Below, one piece after another: positions 1 to 11,850 of a stretch of DNA of 64,000 bases. The number at the start of each line of letters is the position of its first letter. Positions within the stretch are counted from its first letter, which is position 1. Location of the stretch: contig QKWP01000004.1 in the NCBI GenBank assembly GCA_003550325.1, positions 477,346-541,345 on the forward strand, in the 5' to 3' direction. This stretch comes from Gigaspora rosea. Its lineage: Eukaryota; Glomeromycota; Glomeromycetes; Diversisporales; Gigasporaceae. The translations under genes were made by a program, and so were the position numbers. The notes beneath the pieces are model-generated. The model was not told where the DNA came from. It did not search any database and saw only the letters and a list, made by a program, of their open reading frames with translations.

Positions 1-1385
1 AATAGAAATTGATTTAAATTAAAATCATATGAATTAATTCGGTTACAAACCAATGCACGAATGATTGAGAGAGCCGTTGCAGTGCAAGCCCCGAAATTCG
101 AATTGCACCACTAGGTGTCATTTCGCGAATTATGGGTTAAATATTGGACAATTATCATTTTAATTTTAAACAAAAAATCCGCATGTAAAAAAAAAAAAAA
201 AAAAACTTTCTAAAAATTTCCCGGCCGTTTATTAAAATTGAAAATTAAATTAATGTTACGCGATACTACGATACTTTTCTTGTACAATGTCGTTGAATAG
301 GTACAAGATTGTTATAGGACGAAAACAACAAGTAGTATATACCATCTAATACGCTGGACCAATCAATAATTGTACGTACGTACGTATTAATATCGTGGAA
401 CAAATATTTTCGAATTGGACATGTTGATCACCTGTTTCATACTGGTCTGATACAATTCTATTAAGAATTTTTTATCTAAATCAATTCGAAACTAATTGCG
501 TGCCTTTTTCTTGTCAAATAAAGGCTGCAATCTTCTGCGAAGACTCGACGATGGAACGAATTTTTTCTTATTTTAGGATTGATTTATTTCAAAATGATGC
601 TTTTAAAGTCATTAATACTTTTTTTTTTTAAGTGATACAAAATCATTCTTGCGAAACTATCTTTGCAACATGTATTTATCTTTGAGGTAGTACACTGGTA
701 ATACGCATATAAACAAAATGTTCCATTAGAAACCATGCGTGTCGTATTTTTTGTGTTGATATTAATTATACAAAAAAGCAAAATATATTTACGGCGATGG
801 CTAATATAAATATTTATTTAGGGAAAATGCTTAACAGAATTGGCATTGTGTTTTTGTTTTCCAGGTCCAAATTAAATTTTAATATACTACGTAGCTAAAT
901 AAAATATCACAATTAGTTCTCAAGAACCTATCATTCATTAATTAGCATATACTTACTAGGTTACTATGTTGCATTGTTTATAACATTCACTTTCTAGTGT
1001 AATGCAAGTCACTGCATCACAATCATGAATTACGATTACCTTATTAATCATTGTTTTTATCTACTGTTTTCTTTCTTCGTTCTCAAATTCTTCAAATTCT
1101 TTCCGTTGGCTTTAAATTATATTAGTCCTCGAAGGTGCTTTGGCAACTATTTGAGGGTAAACTTTCCTTTATGCAGCTACTATCCGTTCGGTACGCCAAC
1201 TACCGTTCGCTGTATCAGCAACGAAATATCAATTCGCGCTTACTACTTTCATTTTAGCGCAAAGTAACCCACAATACATCTCATACATCTGTAAATTCCG
1301 ACTTAAACTCTCATAGTTTTACTTTCACCAATATCGTTGATATAAAATACTATAAAGCAAATAATAGTTTATTAAAAGAACAATA
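1..1385. other. 5' intergenic region, no supported gene
   Basis: AT-rich sequence with short homopolymer runs and a TACGTACGTACGTA palindrome near 375. The only open frames (for example 584-781 minus and 1025-1267 plus) are short, hydrophobic/AT-driven and lack recognisable motifs or splice context. The right end should hold the promoter of the mucin gene. Confidence 0.6.
1341..1350 (+). promoter_or_regulatory. TATA-like motif upstream of the mucin gene
   Basis: TATAAAATAC lies about 40 bp before the ATG at 1386, so it sits close for a TATA box unless the 5' UTR is very short. Seen in sequence only; its use is inferred. Confidence 0.25.
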
Positions 1386-4300
1386 ATGGTCATTGCAACA
1401 CGAATATCCATAATATGGCTTTTGGTCATTGGGTTATGCCTGGTTACCTTGGCGCGATTGAGCGGGGGTTATAGTGATCGTGAATTGGAAAAGGGTGGGC
1501 AGAGCTCGCTCCTGGTACGCCGTCAAGGTCGAAATAAAAATGGTTCTGCAGACAATTCTAGTCCCTCAGATAAATCTAGTCCCGCAGATAAATCTAGACC
1601 CGCAGATAAATCTAGTTCCAATGATAAACCTAGTTCTGGTTTCAATAGGAAATCTAGTTCCAATGATAAACCTAGTTCTGGTTTCAATAGGAAATCTAGC
1701 TCCAATGATAAACCTAGTTTTAGTTCCAATGGGAAATCTAATTCCAATGATAAATCTAATTCCAATGGTAAATCTAGTTCCAATGGTAAATCTAGTTCCA
1801 ATGATAAATCTAGTCCCAAAGATAAATCTAGCTCCAATTATAAATCTAGTTCCAATGATAAATCTGGTTCCAATGATAAATCTAGTTCAAATGATAAATC
1901 TAGCTCCAATGATAAATCTAGTTCCAATGATAAATCTAGCTCCAAAGATAAATCTAGCTCCAAAGATAAACCTAGTTCCAATAATAAATCTAGTCCCGCA
2001 GGCAAATCTGGCAACTCTAAGTCCGACACTAGTTCACCTGCAAAGGCCAACCTTAAGTTCAGCACTTCTGTTGGCGCATCCAAATCACACACCAGTTCAA
2101 AAGACATGCCTGTAGATGACAACTCTAAGTCCAGCAATTCAGATGTATCCAAGCCCAACACCAAACAAAAAGATACGTCCGTAGATGACAACTCTAAGTC
2201 CATCACTTCAAATGTACCCAAGCCCAACACCAAACAAAAAGATACGTCCGTAGATGACAGCCTTAAGTCCATCACTACAAATGTGCCCAAACCCAACACC
2301 AAACAAAAAGATACGTCTGAAGATGACAACTCTAAGTCCAAAACTTTAAATGTACCCAAACCCAACACCAAACAAAAAGATAAATCTGAAGATAAAATCC
2401 TTAAGTCCATCACTTCAAATGTGCCCAAACCCAACACCAAACAAAAAGGTACGCCTGAAGATGACAACCTTAAGTCCATCACTTCAAATGTACCCAAGCC
2501 CAACACCAAACAAAAAGATACGTCCGTAGATGACAGCCTTAAGTCCATCACTTCAAATGTACCCAAGCCCAACACCAAACAAAAAGATACGTCCGTAGAT
2601 GATAGCCTTAAGTCCATCACTACAAATGCACCCAACACCAAACAAAAAGGTGCGTCTGTGGATGGCAACCTTAAGCCCATCACTTCCACTTTAAATGTAC
2701 CCAAACCCAACACCAAACAAAAAGATACATCAGAAGATAACATCCTTAAGTCCGTCACTTCAAATGTGCCCACCAAACAAAAAGGTACGCCTGAAGATGA
2801 CAGCCTTAAGTCCATCACTTCAAATGTACCCAAGCCCAACACCAAACAAAAAGATACATCAGTAGATGACAGCCTTAAGCCCATCACTTCAAATGTACCC
2901 AAGCCCAACACCAAACCAAAAGATACGTCCAAAGACGACAGCCTTAAGTCCATCACTACAAATGTACCCAACACCAAACAAAAAAGTGCGTCTGAGGATG
3001 GCAGCCTTAAGCCCATCACTTCAAATGCACCCAGCACCAAACAAAAAGGTACGTCTGTAGATGACAGCCTTAAGTCCATAACTTCAAATGTACCCAACAC
3101 CAAACAAAAGGGCACGCCATCTATAAATGGCAACTCTAAGTCCAGCACTTCAAATGTATCCGAGCCCAACACCAAATCAAATGGTATGTCTGTAAATGAC
3201 AATCCTACGCCCGGCACTTCAAATGTATCTGCGTCCAAGAACAACTCTAAGCACAGCGCCAGTTCAGACGTACCTAGTCCCGTCGCCAACGCCAGTCCAG
3301 AAAAAACATCTGCAATTGACAACCCTAAGTCTAAGTCCAATGCCGATGACAACTCTATACCTAGTCTCAGTTCCGTAGCTAAGGATCCTAAATCCAGTTC
3401 AGTAAATCCTCAAACTACAGATCTGGCAAGTCCTCAAGATTCAACCCCTACATATTCAGCAAGTTCTCAAGATCCAACTCCTAAAAATTCAAAAAGTTCT
3501 CAAGATCCAATCTCCAAAGATTTGACAAGTTCTCAGGATCCAACCCCCACAGATTCAAAAAGTTCTCAAGATCCAACTTCCACAAATTTAGCAAGCTCTC
3601 AAAATTCAATCCCCACAGATTCCAAAATTTCTAAAGATCCAACCTCCACAAATTCAGCAAGTTCTCAAGATCCAACCCTCAAAGATTCAGCAAATTCTAA
3701 AGATCCAACTCCCACAGATTCAACCTCAACACCCACAGATTTCGCGGATTCTTCACAATCAACTCCTAAGGATTCATCGCAGAATCCCACAGATTCATCA
3801 CCAAGTCCCACGGGTCCTCCATCAATCTCTGTTTCCACGGAAAATTTACCAATTTCTAATTCCATAGACCCCTCACCACCAAGTAATACAGATTCTCCAC
3901 CGAATATCATGGGATCCACAGGTCATCAACCAAATCCCATCGGAGATCAGAACATTATTCAGCCAAGTATCACACAAAATCCGTCAGGTCCTACAGACCA
4001 GGTTTCCTACCAAAGTCCCACGGGAAATCAATATTCCAACCAAAGTCCCACGGTGAATCCAAATTCCAACCAAAGTCCAACGGGTTCCTTAAACCAACAA
4101 AGTTCCACAGACTATCACATAGATTCTTACCCAAGTCCAACAGATTCATCAGCTATTAAACCAAACCCTACAGATAAAAGTTCTGCATCTGAAGTTCATT
4201 CAAATGGCAATAATGACGCACCATCTACTTTATCTGCTCCATCTTTAGATCTTTCAGCTATTAAACCAAGTCCCACAGATAAAAGTTCTGCTTCTGAAGT

Positions 4301-5444
4301 TCATTCAAATGGCAATAATGACGCACCATCTACTTTATCTACTCCATCTACTCAATCTACTCCATCTTCAGATCCTTCAGCTATTAAACCAAGCCCCACA
4401 GATGCATCTGAATTTCATTCAAATGGCAAGAATGAAGCACCATCTACTTTATCTACTCCATCTACTCAATCTACTCAATCTGCTTCATCTTCAGATCCTT
4501 CAACTATTAAACCAAGTCCCACAGATAAAAGTTTTGCATCTGGCAAGAATGACGCACCATCTACTTTATCTACCCCATCTACTCAATCTGCTTCATCTTC
4601 AGATCCTTCAGCTATTAAACCAAGCCCTGCAGATAAAAGTTCAGCAACTGAAGTTCATTCAAATGGCAAGAATGACGCACCAACTGATCAATCTGCTCCA
4701 TCTACTCCATCTACTACCGTATACACTCATTTTAATCCCACTGCAAATATTCCATTGCCTTTGAAAACAAATACCCCGAAAAGTAATAGTAAAAATCCAA
4801 TATCCGCAAAACCCGCAGATTATCCTTCTAAGATTGTAACCTCTGATTCATCTGAAAGTGTTCCACGTAAGTTTTAAACAAATGTACAGTTGACAAATAC
4901 TTTATAAAATAATTTATAGAATACTAATGTTTTATCTATTTATTTTATAGAGGATAATTCTCAATTAAGCCTGTCATTGTCACCAGCTCTTCCATGGGAA
5001 TCGGTGGTAAAGGATTCAACCATTCCCGCCGCCATGGAAGCTCAAATAAAAAATGATATCGCAAATTCACTTAAAATCTCGCCTAATGATGTAAAAATTT
5101 TGAGCATACAAAAAAGTGGAGATAATGATGGTGTTACAGTGAATATTGCAATTCCCTCGAAATATAATGATGAATTCGTAAACCTTGTAAACAATAAAGA
5201 TAGTAGTTTGCATCATCAATCTGAATTTTCTCAACTATATGACTCCGTAGAAGATGATAATAGTAGTAATAACGGGCAATTTGTAAATGCCAAATCAGGA
5301 GGGTCATCAAATTCAGGTTTAATTGTAGGTGCAGTTTTTGGGTCTGCATTTTTATATGTAGGAGCAACAATACTGGCAGTTCGAACTTATAGAAAACGTA
5401 AAGCACATTCTGCCAATATGGATGAGGAACGTAAATGGGCATAG
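1386..5444 (+). CDS. MSB2-like signalling mucin, single-pass membrane protein (two exons)
   Basis: Exon 1 is 1386-4866 and exon 2 is 4951-5444. The 84-bp intron has a GTAAGT donor, TTATAG acceptor and a TACTAAT branch-like motif at 4923. Splicing gives 1324 aa. Residues 1-27 form a hydrophobic signal peptide. About 1100 residues of Ser/Thr/Pro/Lys/Asp-rich low-complexity repeats follow, in successive blocks with different unit lengths, as expected of a heavily O-glycosylated stalk. A folded segment at about 1171-1262 (beginning LPWESVV, with an amphipathic helix and a strand-rich part) has the position and pattern of the membrane-proximal domain of fungal Msb2/Hkr1 mucins. A TM helix lies at about 1283-1304, followed by RKRK and a tail of about 15 residues. 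Known for the family: osmosensing/surface sensing upstream of MAPK. The family match is by pattern only; a generic cell-wall sensor is the alternative. The convergent downstream gene is a seven-TM protein. Confidence 0.72.
1557..1999 (+). repeat. Intragenic 15-bp minisatellite (Lys-Ser-Ser-Ser-Asn/Asp pentapeptides)
   Basis: In-frame tandem 15-nt units (consensus AAATCTAGTTCCAATGAT) encode repeated K-S-S-S-N-D-type pentapeptides. A longer 51-nt duplication is visible near 1600-1700. The repeat is a multiple of three, so copy-number change would keep the frame. Confidence 0.85.
2126..3120 (+). repeat. Intragenic minisatellite of about 57-69 bp units
   Basis: About fifteen in-frame units encode variants of a 19-23 residue peptide whose core is NVPKPNTKQKDTSVDDSLK followed by SITS. 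Some units lack the KP or PKPN part, showing three-base-multiple indels. Neighbouring units are often more alike than distant ones, as expected of slippage or unequal exchange. The opposite strand is open over 1838-3352 only because of this biased composition. Confidence 0.85.
3424..3720 (+). repeat. Intragenic 33-bp repeats
   Basis: Units of about 11 codons encode variants of SSQDPTPTDSK (S/T/P/D-rich). They form the third block of the mucin stalk and are more diverged than the 66-bp block. Confidence 0.7.
4141..4700 (+). repeat. Intragenic repeats of about 100-120 bp near the 3' end of exon 1
   Basis: Four to five units encode variants starting SAIKPSPTDKSSASEVHSNG, followed by a NDAPSTLSTPSTQS-type stretch. 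Internal STPSTQS steps vary in number. This is the last repeat block before the folded membrane-proximal domain. Confidence 0.75.
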
Positions 5445-6692
5445 ATTATATGCTAATATATAATTACAAGTTAAAAATGAAAAATAATGAACATTTACTA
5501 ATTTTAGATTTGTTAGAATGAAATTTTTTTTTATGGAACTTATATTGCATAAATTCTTTTTTTTTCTTTACATGTACATTTTTTCCATTTTGATTAGGTA
5601 TTAAATTTTCAATAATTAATTAATTTAGGTACAATATTTAAAATCTTAACACTTAGTAATCAACACCTAGTAATAATATTCACCCTTTTTTTTTGAATTG
5701 GAATTTTTTTTTATTTATGGGATAGTTTATCACAATCTACTACTACTGTATGATTGTAAACCATGAAATATAATATCAATATCAGTATATATATAGTTAT
5801 TATAATATGTAATTATTATATACTGTAGTAATAGTAATATATAATAGCATTACGAGCATTACGAGCATTCCAACTTACAAAAAAAATACATAATACGATA
5901 ATATATTTTTTCTTCTTAAATTTACTTATCAAATGTATCTACTTTTTTCCTTATAAATTTTTTTGCAAAGTTTACATGGTTTTATTTTTCGATATTAAAT
6001 AAAAACTGCCAGATATAAATATTATCGTGACAATTGCCAATTTAAGAAAGAGTTTTTAATGCATTTTACATTTATATAAAAAAATAAAATATTTATTAAA
6101 ATATTCAAATCATTCATAAGTACATGTATGAATTATCTGAAATTAAATTCCGTCAATTTATTGAATGTAAAAATAATTTTAATTAAAGTCGGATTAAAAA
6201 CATGATAAATTATTAGTTAAATAATTGATGTTCTTTTCAGAGGTGACTAGCACACCCTGTTGTGTAAAAGAGTGATTTCTTGTATAGTTTACAAAAGAAT
6301 TATCGTTTAAATAAAGAAATAAATAAAAACAAAAACCTCTGGAATGAAATAATGAATTTAGAAAATACAGTAGTTTTGATGAATTAAAATAATCAAGAAA
6401 CCGTTCTACCTTTTGACCCCGAAATATTCCCCTTTTTTTACTATCATTAAATCCTAAGAATAAAATGGTTTCTGTCATTATTTTGTAAGATTTATATTAA
6501 AAATGATGGAATTCTAGGTACGTAAATACAATCAGTTACATTTAATCCTCTACCGAGAAAATACAAGAAAATACAAGAAAATATTACAGATAAAAAATAC
6601 ATATATATATTAATGTAGGAAACCTTATTAAGATGAATCCTAAAGTTTCACTAATATATTTGAAACGACCACATTTTCATTAATAATATATA
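5445..6692. other. Convergent intergenic region between the mucin and the seven-TM gene
   Basis: AT-rich 3' flank shared by two convergent genes. It holds T-runs, a GCATTACGA direct repeat near 5860 and a CAAGAAAATA triplication near 6565. I see no gene, RNA or element ends. Confidence 0.55.
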
Positions 6693-8523
6693 TCAATCAG
6701 TGGTCGATGATCTCTCTTGTTGGTCATGTTGGTCTAATATCCAAGCTGCAACAAACTCCGACTTTTCTCCATTCCTAGTTACTTTTTTTCCAGTTAATGC
6801 AGCATCTGGCATTGATACTACAATTTCTGGTAATACTGAATTGCGATTAACTGAAGAAGAAGAAAAACTAAATCGATCGTTACGTTTTGTAGGAAATTTT
6901 CTTGATATTTCTTGTGTTGTTTCGTTATCATTATATGATGGTGGCGGTGGTAAAAGAACTAAGTCATTTTTATCAAGTTGTTGATTATTTGATTCACCTG
7001 TGACACTCCATATTCCGAATGAAAAATGACGTTGTGATGGTGATACTTGTATAAAACTAAGATCAAAGGCATTCTCTGGATTCGTTGGTCCATATAAGAC
7101 CAAAACTATACATAAAATCATTGAACCTAATGTCATTATAACAATCATAATGGATATAATTTTGGAGGCCCATGGAGTTTCTAAAATATCATTAAGATAC
7201 AAAGACATTGCAACTCCGCCAAGACAATATAAAAGATATTTGACACAAAAAAAAACATTTATAAAATTCAACTACAAAATAAAAAGAAATAATAATAATT
7301 AATTCATAAGATTTTATAAAATTAAAATTTATATCAGGGAGAATTCCATTTTAACGAGAATTAACTACTACTTTAATTCAGGTTAAAATAAAAGTTTTCT
7401 TTGATTAAAAAAAAAAATAGAATAAATTACCCTCGTTATAGAATTTCTCATCAATCGTAATCGAGCATATTTACTAGAATCCATATCGGTATCCATTAAT
7501 AAAGCAATACTGGCTTCAGCGAATCCTTTAACTTTTCTCCCAAAATAAATAAAACAAAAGGCTAATGAACCACTACCAACAGCATAAACCATATAATGTG
7601 CACTGCTCATACGTGTTTCAAGATCCATTTTATTAATATCCTGTTGCTGATATGGCTGTGAAGCCTGAGACCATTCAGTTCGGAAATAGCCAGTGAGCAA
7701 TGAAAGTGTAGCAAGTGATGGAAAGATAAGAACAGAATAAATACGAAAAAACCATATCATGATTTTATGAGATGTTATAGTAATTTTAAATGATTTTTTT
7801 GAGTTTGACGTTTTTTGAAGCCCATTACCCGCGAATCTTGTGTGTGGAATGGCACTTAATCTTTTTATCGGTATAAAAGATAAAATATAATAAGTATCAC
7901 TCGAATAAATTAATGAGCCGATATCTGATATTATATGCTAAACACTTACATGCCGATCATGAACAGAATTAGTGAAACTTGATCACAATAATATGGTATA
8001 TCATACAAAAGTTCTAATACTGCATCATCGTTTTGAGGCAAACCAACAAGAATGATGATATCGCTTGCAATTCGTGCTAGAGTAAAACGGAAGGTTAGAA
8101 CATGCGTAAACCATAACAAAATGAGATATGTATAACTGTTTATTAAACTTACTTAATGCATGTAGAACTTGCCATATTAGAAATCCATCAAGACTCGATA
8201 CTCTCTGTGTAGACTTTGTATAATAACGTCTTTTCCACCAAAGACCTCCGGCAATGATTGCTAATATGAAAGCGAGGATTATTGAGCAATAATTTACTAT
8301 TTGATAAAAAAATTTTTCTTCACATTTTTGAATGCTTATGTAAAAGCTAAGGTTACAACATCGTAGACCGAGTATAAAGGAATTATGTATAATAACGAGT
8401 TAAAAGAAATGAGATAAATTATAGCTTACAAAAAAATTAGACTAACATTCATTACATTATAGATATTACTAACCGACAGTACTGAGGAACCAAGTTAGGT
8501 TCTGTCTTGAAAGGGTCCAGCAT
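6693..8523 (-). CDS. Seven-TM membrane protein with PPxY tail, possible receptor (five exons)
   Basis: Exons read from the minus strand: 8523-8474, 8334-8153, 8076-7950, 7860-7431, 7271-6693. All introns have GT donors and AG acceptors and all phases match, giving 455 aa. The start is the ATG at 8523; an acceptor-like CGTTACAG just upstream (about 8548) suggests a 5'-UTR intron or an extra 5' exon. Hydrophobic segments lie at about 28-50, 66-90, 105-125, 153-176, 207-226, 267-288 and 298-322. A short Cys-containing N-terminus precedes TM1. The tail of about 130 residues is hydrophilic and Ser/Asn-rich, with PPPPSY at 371-376, whose PPSY is a WW-domain (Rsp5/NEDD4-type ligase) docking motif. 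The layout fits a GPCR-like receptor, but I recognise no family signature, so the function is open. Confidence 0.72.
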
Positions 8524-9289
8524 TGAGATCCTGATCGCATTAGCTGTAACGAGCAAACAACAAGCTTATTTTGCAATGTTATTGGCCTGCAACTAAAGAA
8601 AAGCACTTTTTAATTTGCTCTCCTTCCTGCTTCAATATCTTTTGTGATAGTATCTTATTTTTTTCTTTTTTTTTTCTTTGAATTTATTCAAAAAAAAAAA
8701 ACCTTTTTCCTTAACAAACAACTTAACGAAAGTGGTTGGTGGTAAACATTAAGAAAATCGGAATTCATAAGGAATGTCGACATACATGAATAACTCTAAA
8801 TAAATTGGTTTTTTCTGTGCTGCAACATAATAATATTGTGTTAGCAATATGTTACCGTTATCGTTATTTGTATTACAGTCTTAAAACCACGTTTCTGTTG
8901 TGACACATCAAACCCCCGATTTGGATACTGACGTATTGACACGCTATGATAGTGTATACATGAAAAGCATTTGATCCACAAATAGGTAAAAAAAATATAT
9001 ATATCTTTTTTTATAATTATGGAATATTTATGCAGAGATCTGTAGGTATAACCTGAGACAAGGAGAACATTAAAAATTCACAGAATGCGATCCTAGTTAT
9101 AGAAACATCATCAAATCACGTTTTTTTTAACCACTTAGGCCCGGCTTATAAAAATGACATCTTGCTTAGGGGGTTCTCAAGCACTTCAAATGAATTCAAT
9201 AAAGAATCCGACTTGCCAGTTTGATCTGACATACGAATCAAATTCTTTGGTGAGGAAGATACTTGAGGAACTCCCTTAGCCTACGAGGT

Positions 9290-9435
9290 TGATTCTAATA
9301 ATAACGATAATAGAATATATATAATACCAATAATAATAACAGATAAGTACATTAATAATAATAATAATATAATAATAATAACAGATAAGTACATTAATAA
9401 TAATAATATAATAAATAATCATATCATATAATAAA
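9290..9435. repeat. AAT-rich simple repeat with an embedded duplication of about 45 bp
   Basis: AATAATAAT runs are interrupted twice by AACAGATAAGTACATTAATA, so a unit of about 45 bp is tandemly duplicated inside the microsatellite. Confidence 0.7.
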
Positions 9436-11694
9436 TAAATTCGGTTATTGGAATCCATGTTCTATAACTCAAATCTGAGAAATTAAATTTAGCAATTATT
9501 TTCAGATTTATTTGATTAATAAAGTAAATTATTAGTTTTTCATTTATATATATTAGTATCTTTGTTACAACTAATTAATTCTTTTTTTTTCCCTAAAATT
9601 ATTACAGTATATCATTACCGGAACTGAACGGCAGCTTAACTATATAAGGTCTGATTCAAGTATGATTAAAAAATCTAGTAATAAGCAAAAAGGTTTGTGT
9701 AAAGCTCAAGATTTTACATATGGTACCCGATCATAAGCATGATTTGGGATCCACAGAAAAATAATCCGTAGTCGATTCATTTTCCTATGAGTAAAAATAA
9801 ATTTTCTGACAGGAACAGGATTTTCATAATTTCCTAAATTCGTTTCTAACCAATATCAATTATCATTATCGTTATGGTAAAACAAAATTTATGAACTAAA
9901 TTAATACTATTTGAAAATTAATTTAATAATAATTTAATAACAGTAAACTCGGTCTATTTCAATTATATGTTTTTTTAAAACGTGTGCAGCACAATCGTGC
10001 ATTTGCGTATATGTAGGTACATACTGTACCTGGTACTAAAAACGAAAACTATTGAAGACCCAAAATAGGAACCACAATATGGTTACTATAATAAATAAAA
10101 GCAGATTTATTAGAGAAATCGGCTTAATTCATATTCATATTGATGACAATCCATATTAGACACTTCAAAATTTGATGATTTTAGGTGATTATGTTTAAAT
10201 CTCTCTAGCATACATCGTCCTCAAAATTTGGTTTCACGGATGACAATGATTAATAGGATTCTCTGATGACATCTGCGCATTTGCATGAGATTTTAACCTT
10301 AACGTAAACGAGACATGTTCCTATATGCGCGTGATACAAAGAAAGTAGCCAATCAAAGAACTCTTCCTGGATCAGTCTAACATAAAATTGACGTGTGCAA
10401 AACGAAAAAATGAAAAAATAAAAGAAATGTGTATTAAATTAGTCTTGTTGTACTAATAAAAATGATGGAAATGTAGATAAATAACTCAATCCTTATTTTG
10501 CGATAGATTTCCCTTTCTGGCTTTGTTGTGCAACATTTAATTTAATCGATTTCTGGATTTACAAAATTAAATGTCCGGATCTTGCCGTAGTAATCATAAA
10601 ACTTGTAAAACCATCATAACATGCGCGATAAATTCCAATGTTTTTAACACTGCTTCCTTGTGTTCCGCAAAGACAAAGCAAGACTTCCTAATATTATATT
10701 CTTCAATATCATGTGATGATTAATTATGGTTTTCTATCGACGTTATTTAGCATGCTGATATAGAGGATCAGAAATTCTGATTAGAACTCTCTTTTAATGT
10801 TTAACTCATCTGGTGTGCATATTAGATATGTACACATGTACGTCGTATGTACGTGTTAGAGTTTACAGCGATGCAAATTTATTGTTTTTTTTTATGGTCT
10901 TCAAAGAATGCAATACTTTTATTATTTCGGAATCGCCGAAATACCCGAAGTACCGAAATGTCAAAATTTTCGTTTATTCTGGAAAAACATTCTGCCATTT
11001 TCCTTAATATTTTCAGGGGTGACTGCACGGCTCCATCCGTAAATTCCGAGAGATTTTCAAATTTTCACTTATCTAAGAAAGATTATATAATATACCAAAT
11101 TCAGTACGATAGTGCTGATCTATCAGTTATCTATCTAACACTAACTCAAATTTTTACAATTTAATTAATATAACTGATAAGTCATAAAGCAGATTAAAGA
11201 TAACCCATAACCCTAATCCATATATACAATATATAATGGTTTTTTTTATTATTATAAATTATATATATAGTAATTACAACTGATAATTTTGTTAAGTTTA
11301 ATACCACCAATAAAATATTAAATTTACGATAAATACCTTAGAAATAATCGTTAACAGATAAAGGTTTATTATTATTGCACTAATTTAAAAAAAGATCCTG
11401 GTTTACCTGGGTATACTTTATTGTATGGTAGAGGTGTATACACGTTTTTGTTTATGAAGGCTGTTTGAGATTTTAAAATTCCTCCGGTTTGGCTTGGGTA
11501 TCTTAAGAGATAAGAAAATCATTTAATCATTTAATTAGTGATACAATAAATAAAAACATATCGATATCAAATTTTTAAAAATTTTTTTTTAAAAAACTCA
11601 GAGTTTATATTGTATTTGGCTTTAATTTTAATTTTTTAAATAAAGATAAACGGAATTTATAAAAAATAAATATTATTTGTATATACAGTAAAGG

Positions 11695-11850
11695 AATTTT
11701 GGAATTCCACTGGAAGCCCAAGCGTTCCAGTGGTTCTAGTGAGATTTCCACTGGAAGCCCAAGCGTTCCAGTGATTCCAGTGAGATTTTCCACTGGAAGC
11801 CCAAGTGTTCCAGTGGGAGATTTTCCACTGGAAGAATTTTTCCACTGGAA
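11695..11850. repeat. Palindromic TTCCACTGGAA tandem repeat
   Basis: Three units of about 50 bp share TTCCACTGGAAGCCCAAG followed by a GTTCCAGTG element, so each carries CACTGGAA and its reverse complement CCAGTG. Both edges read into the same TTCCACTGG motif, so the block could fold into several alternative hairpins. It could be a MITE-like or minisatellite element; no TSD was identified. Confidence 0.6.

Noticed and set aside
1025-1267. 80-codon plus-strand frame before the mucin
   Set aside because: Hydrophobic AT-driven reading with no motif; lies where the promoter is expected.
1474-2115. 213-codon plus-strand frame overlapping the mucin
   Set aside because: A +1 shadow of the 15-bp repeat; no independent start context or domain.
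1838-3352. 504-codon open frame on the minus strand
   Set aside because: It mirrors the in-frame minisatellites of the mucin exon; composition and repeat period explain it fully.
9290-9435. CRISPR-like array
   Set aside because: The repeats are AAT microsatellite units; only one short spacer-like duplication, and the genome is eukaryotic.
10813-11164. Two overlapping plus-strand frames of 64 and 105 codons
   Set aside because: No recognisable domain, no splice context and opposite properties in the two frames.
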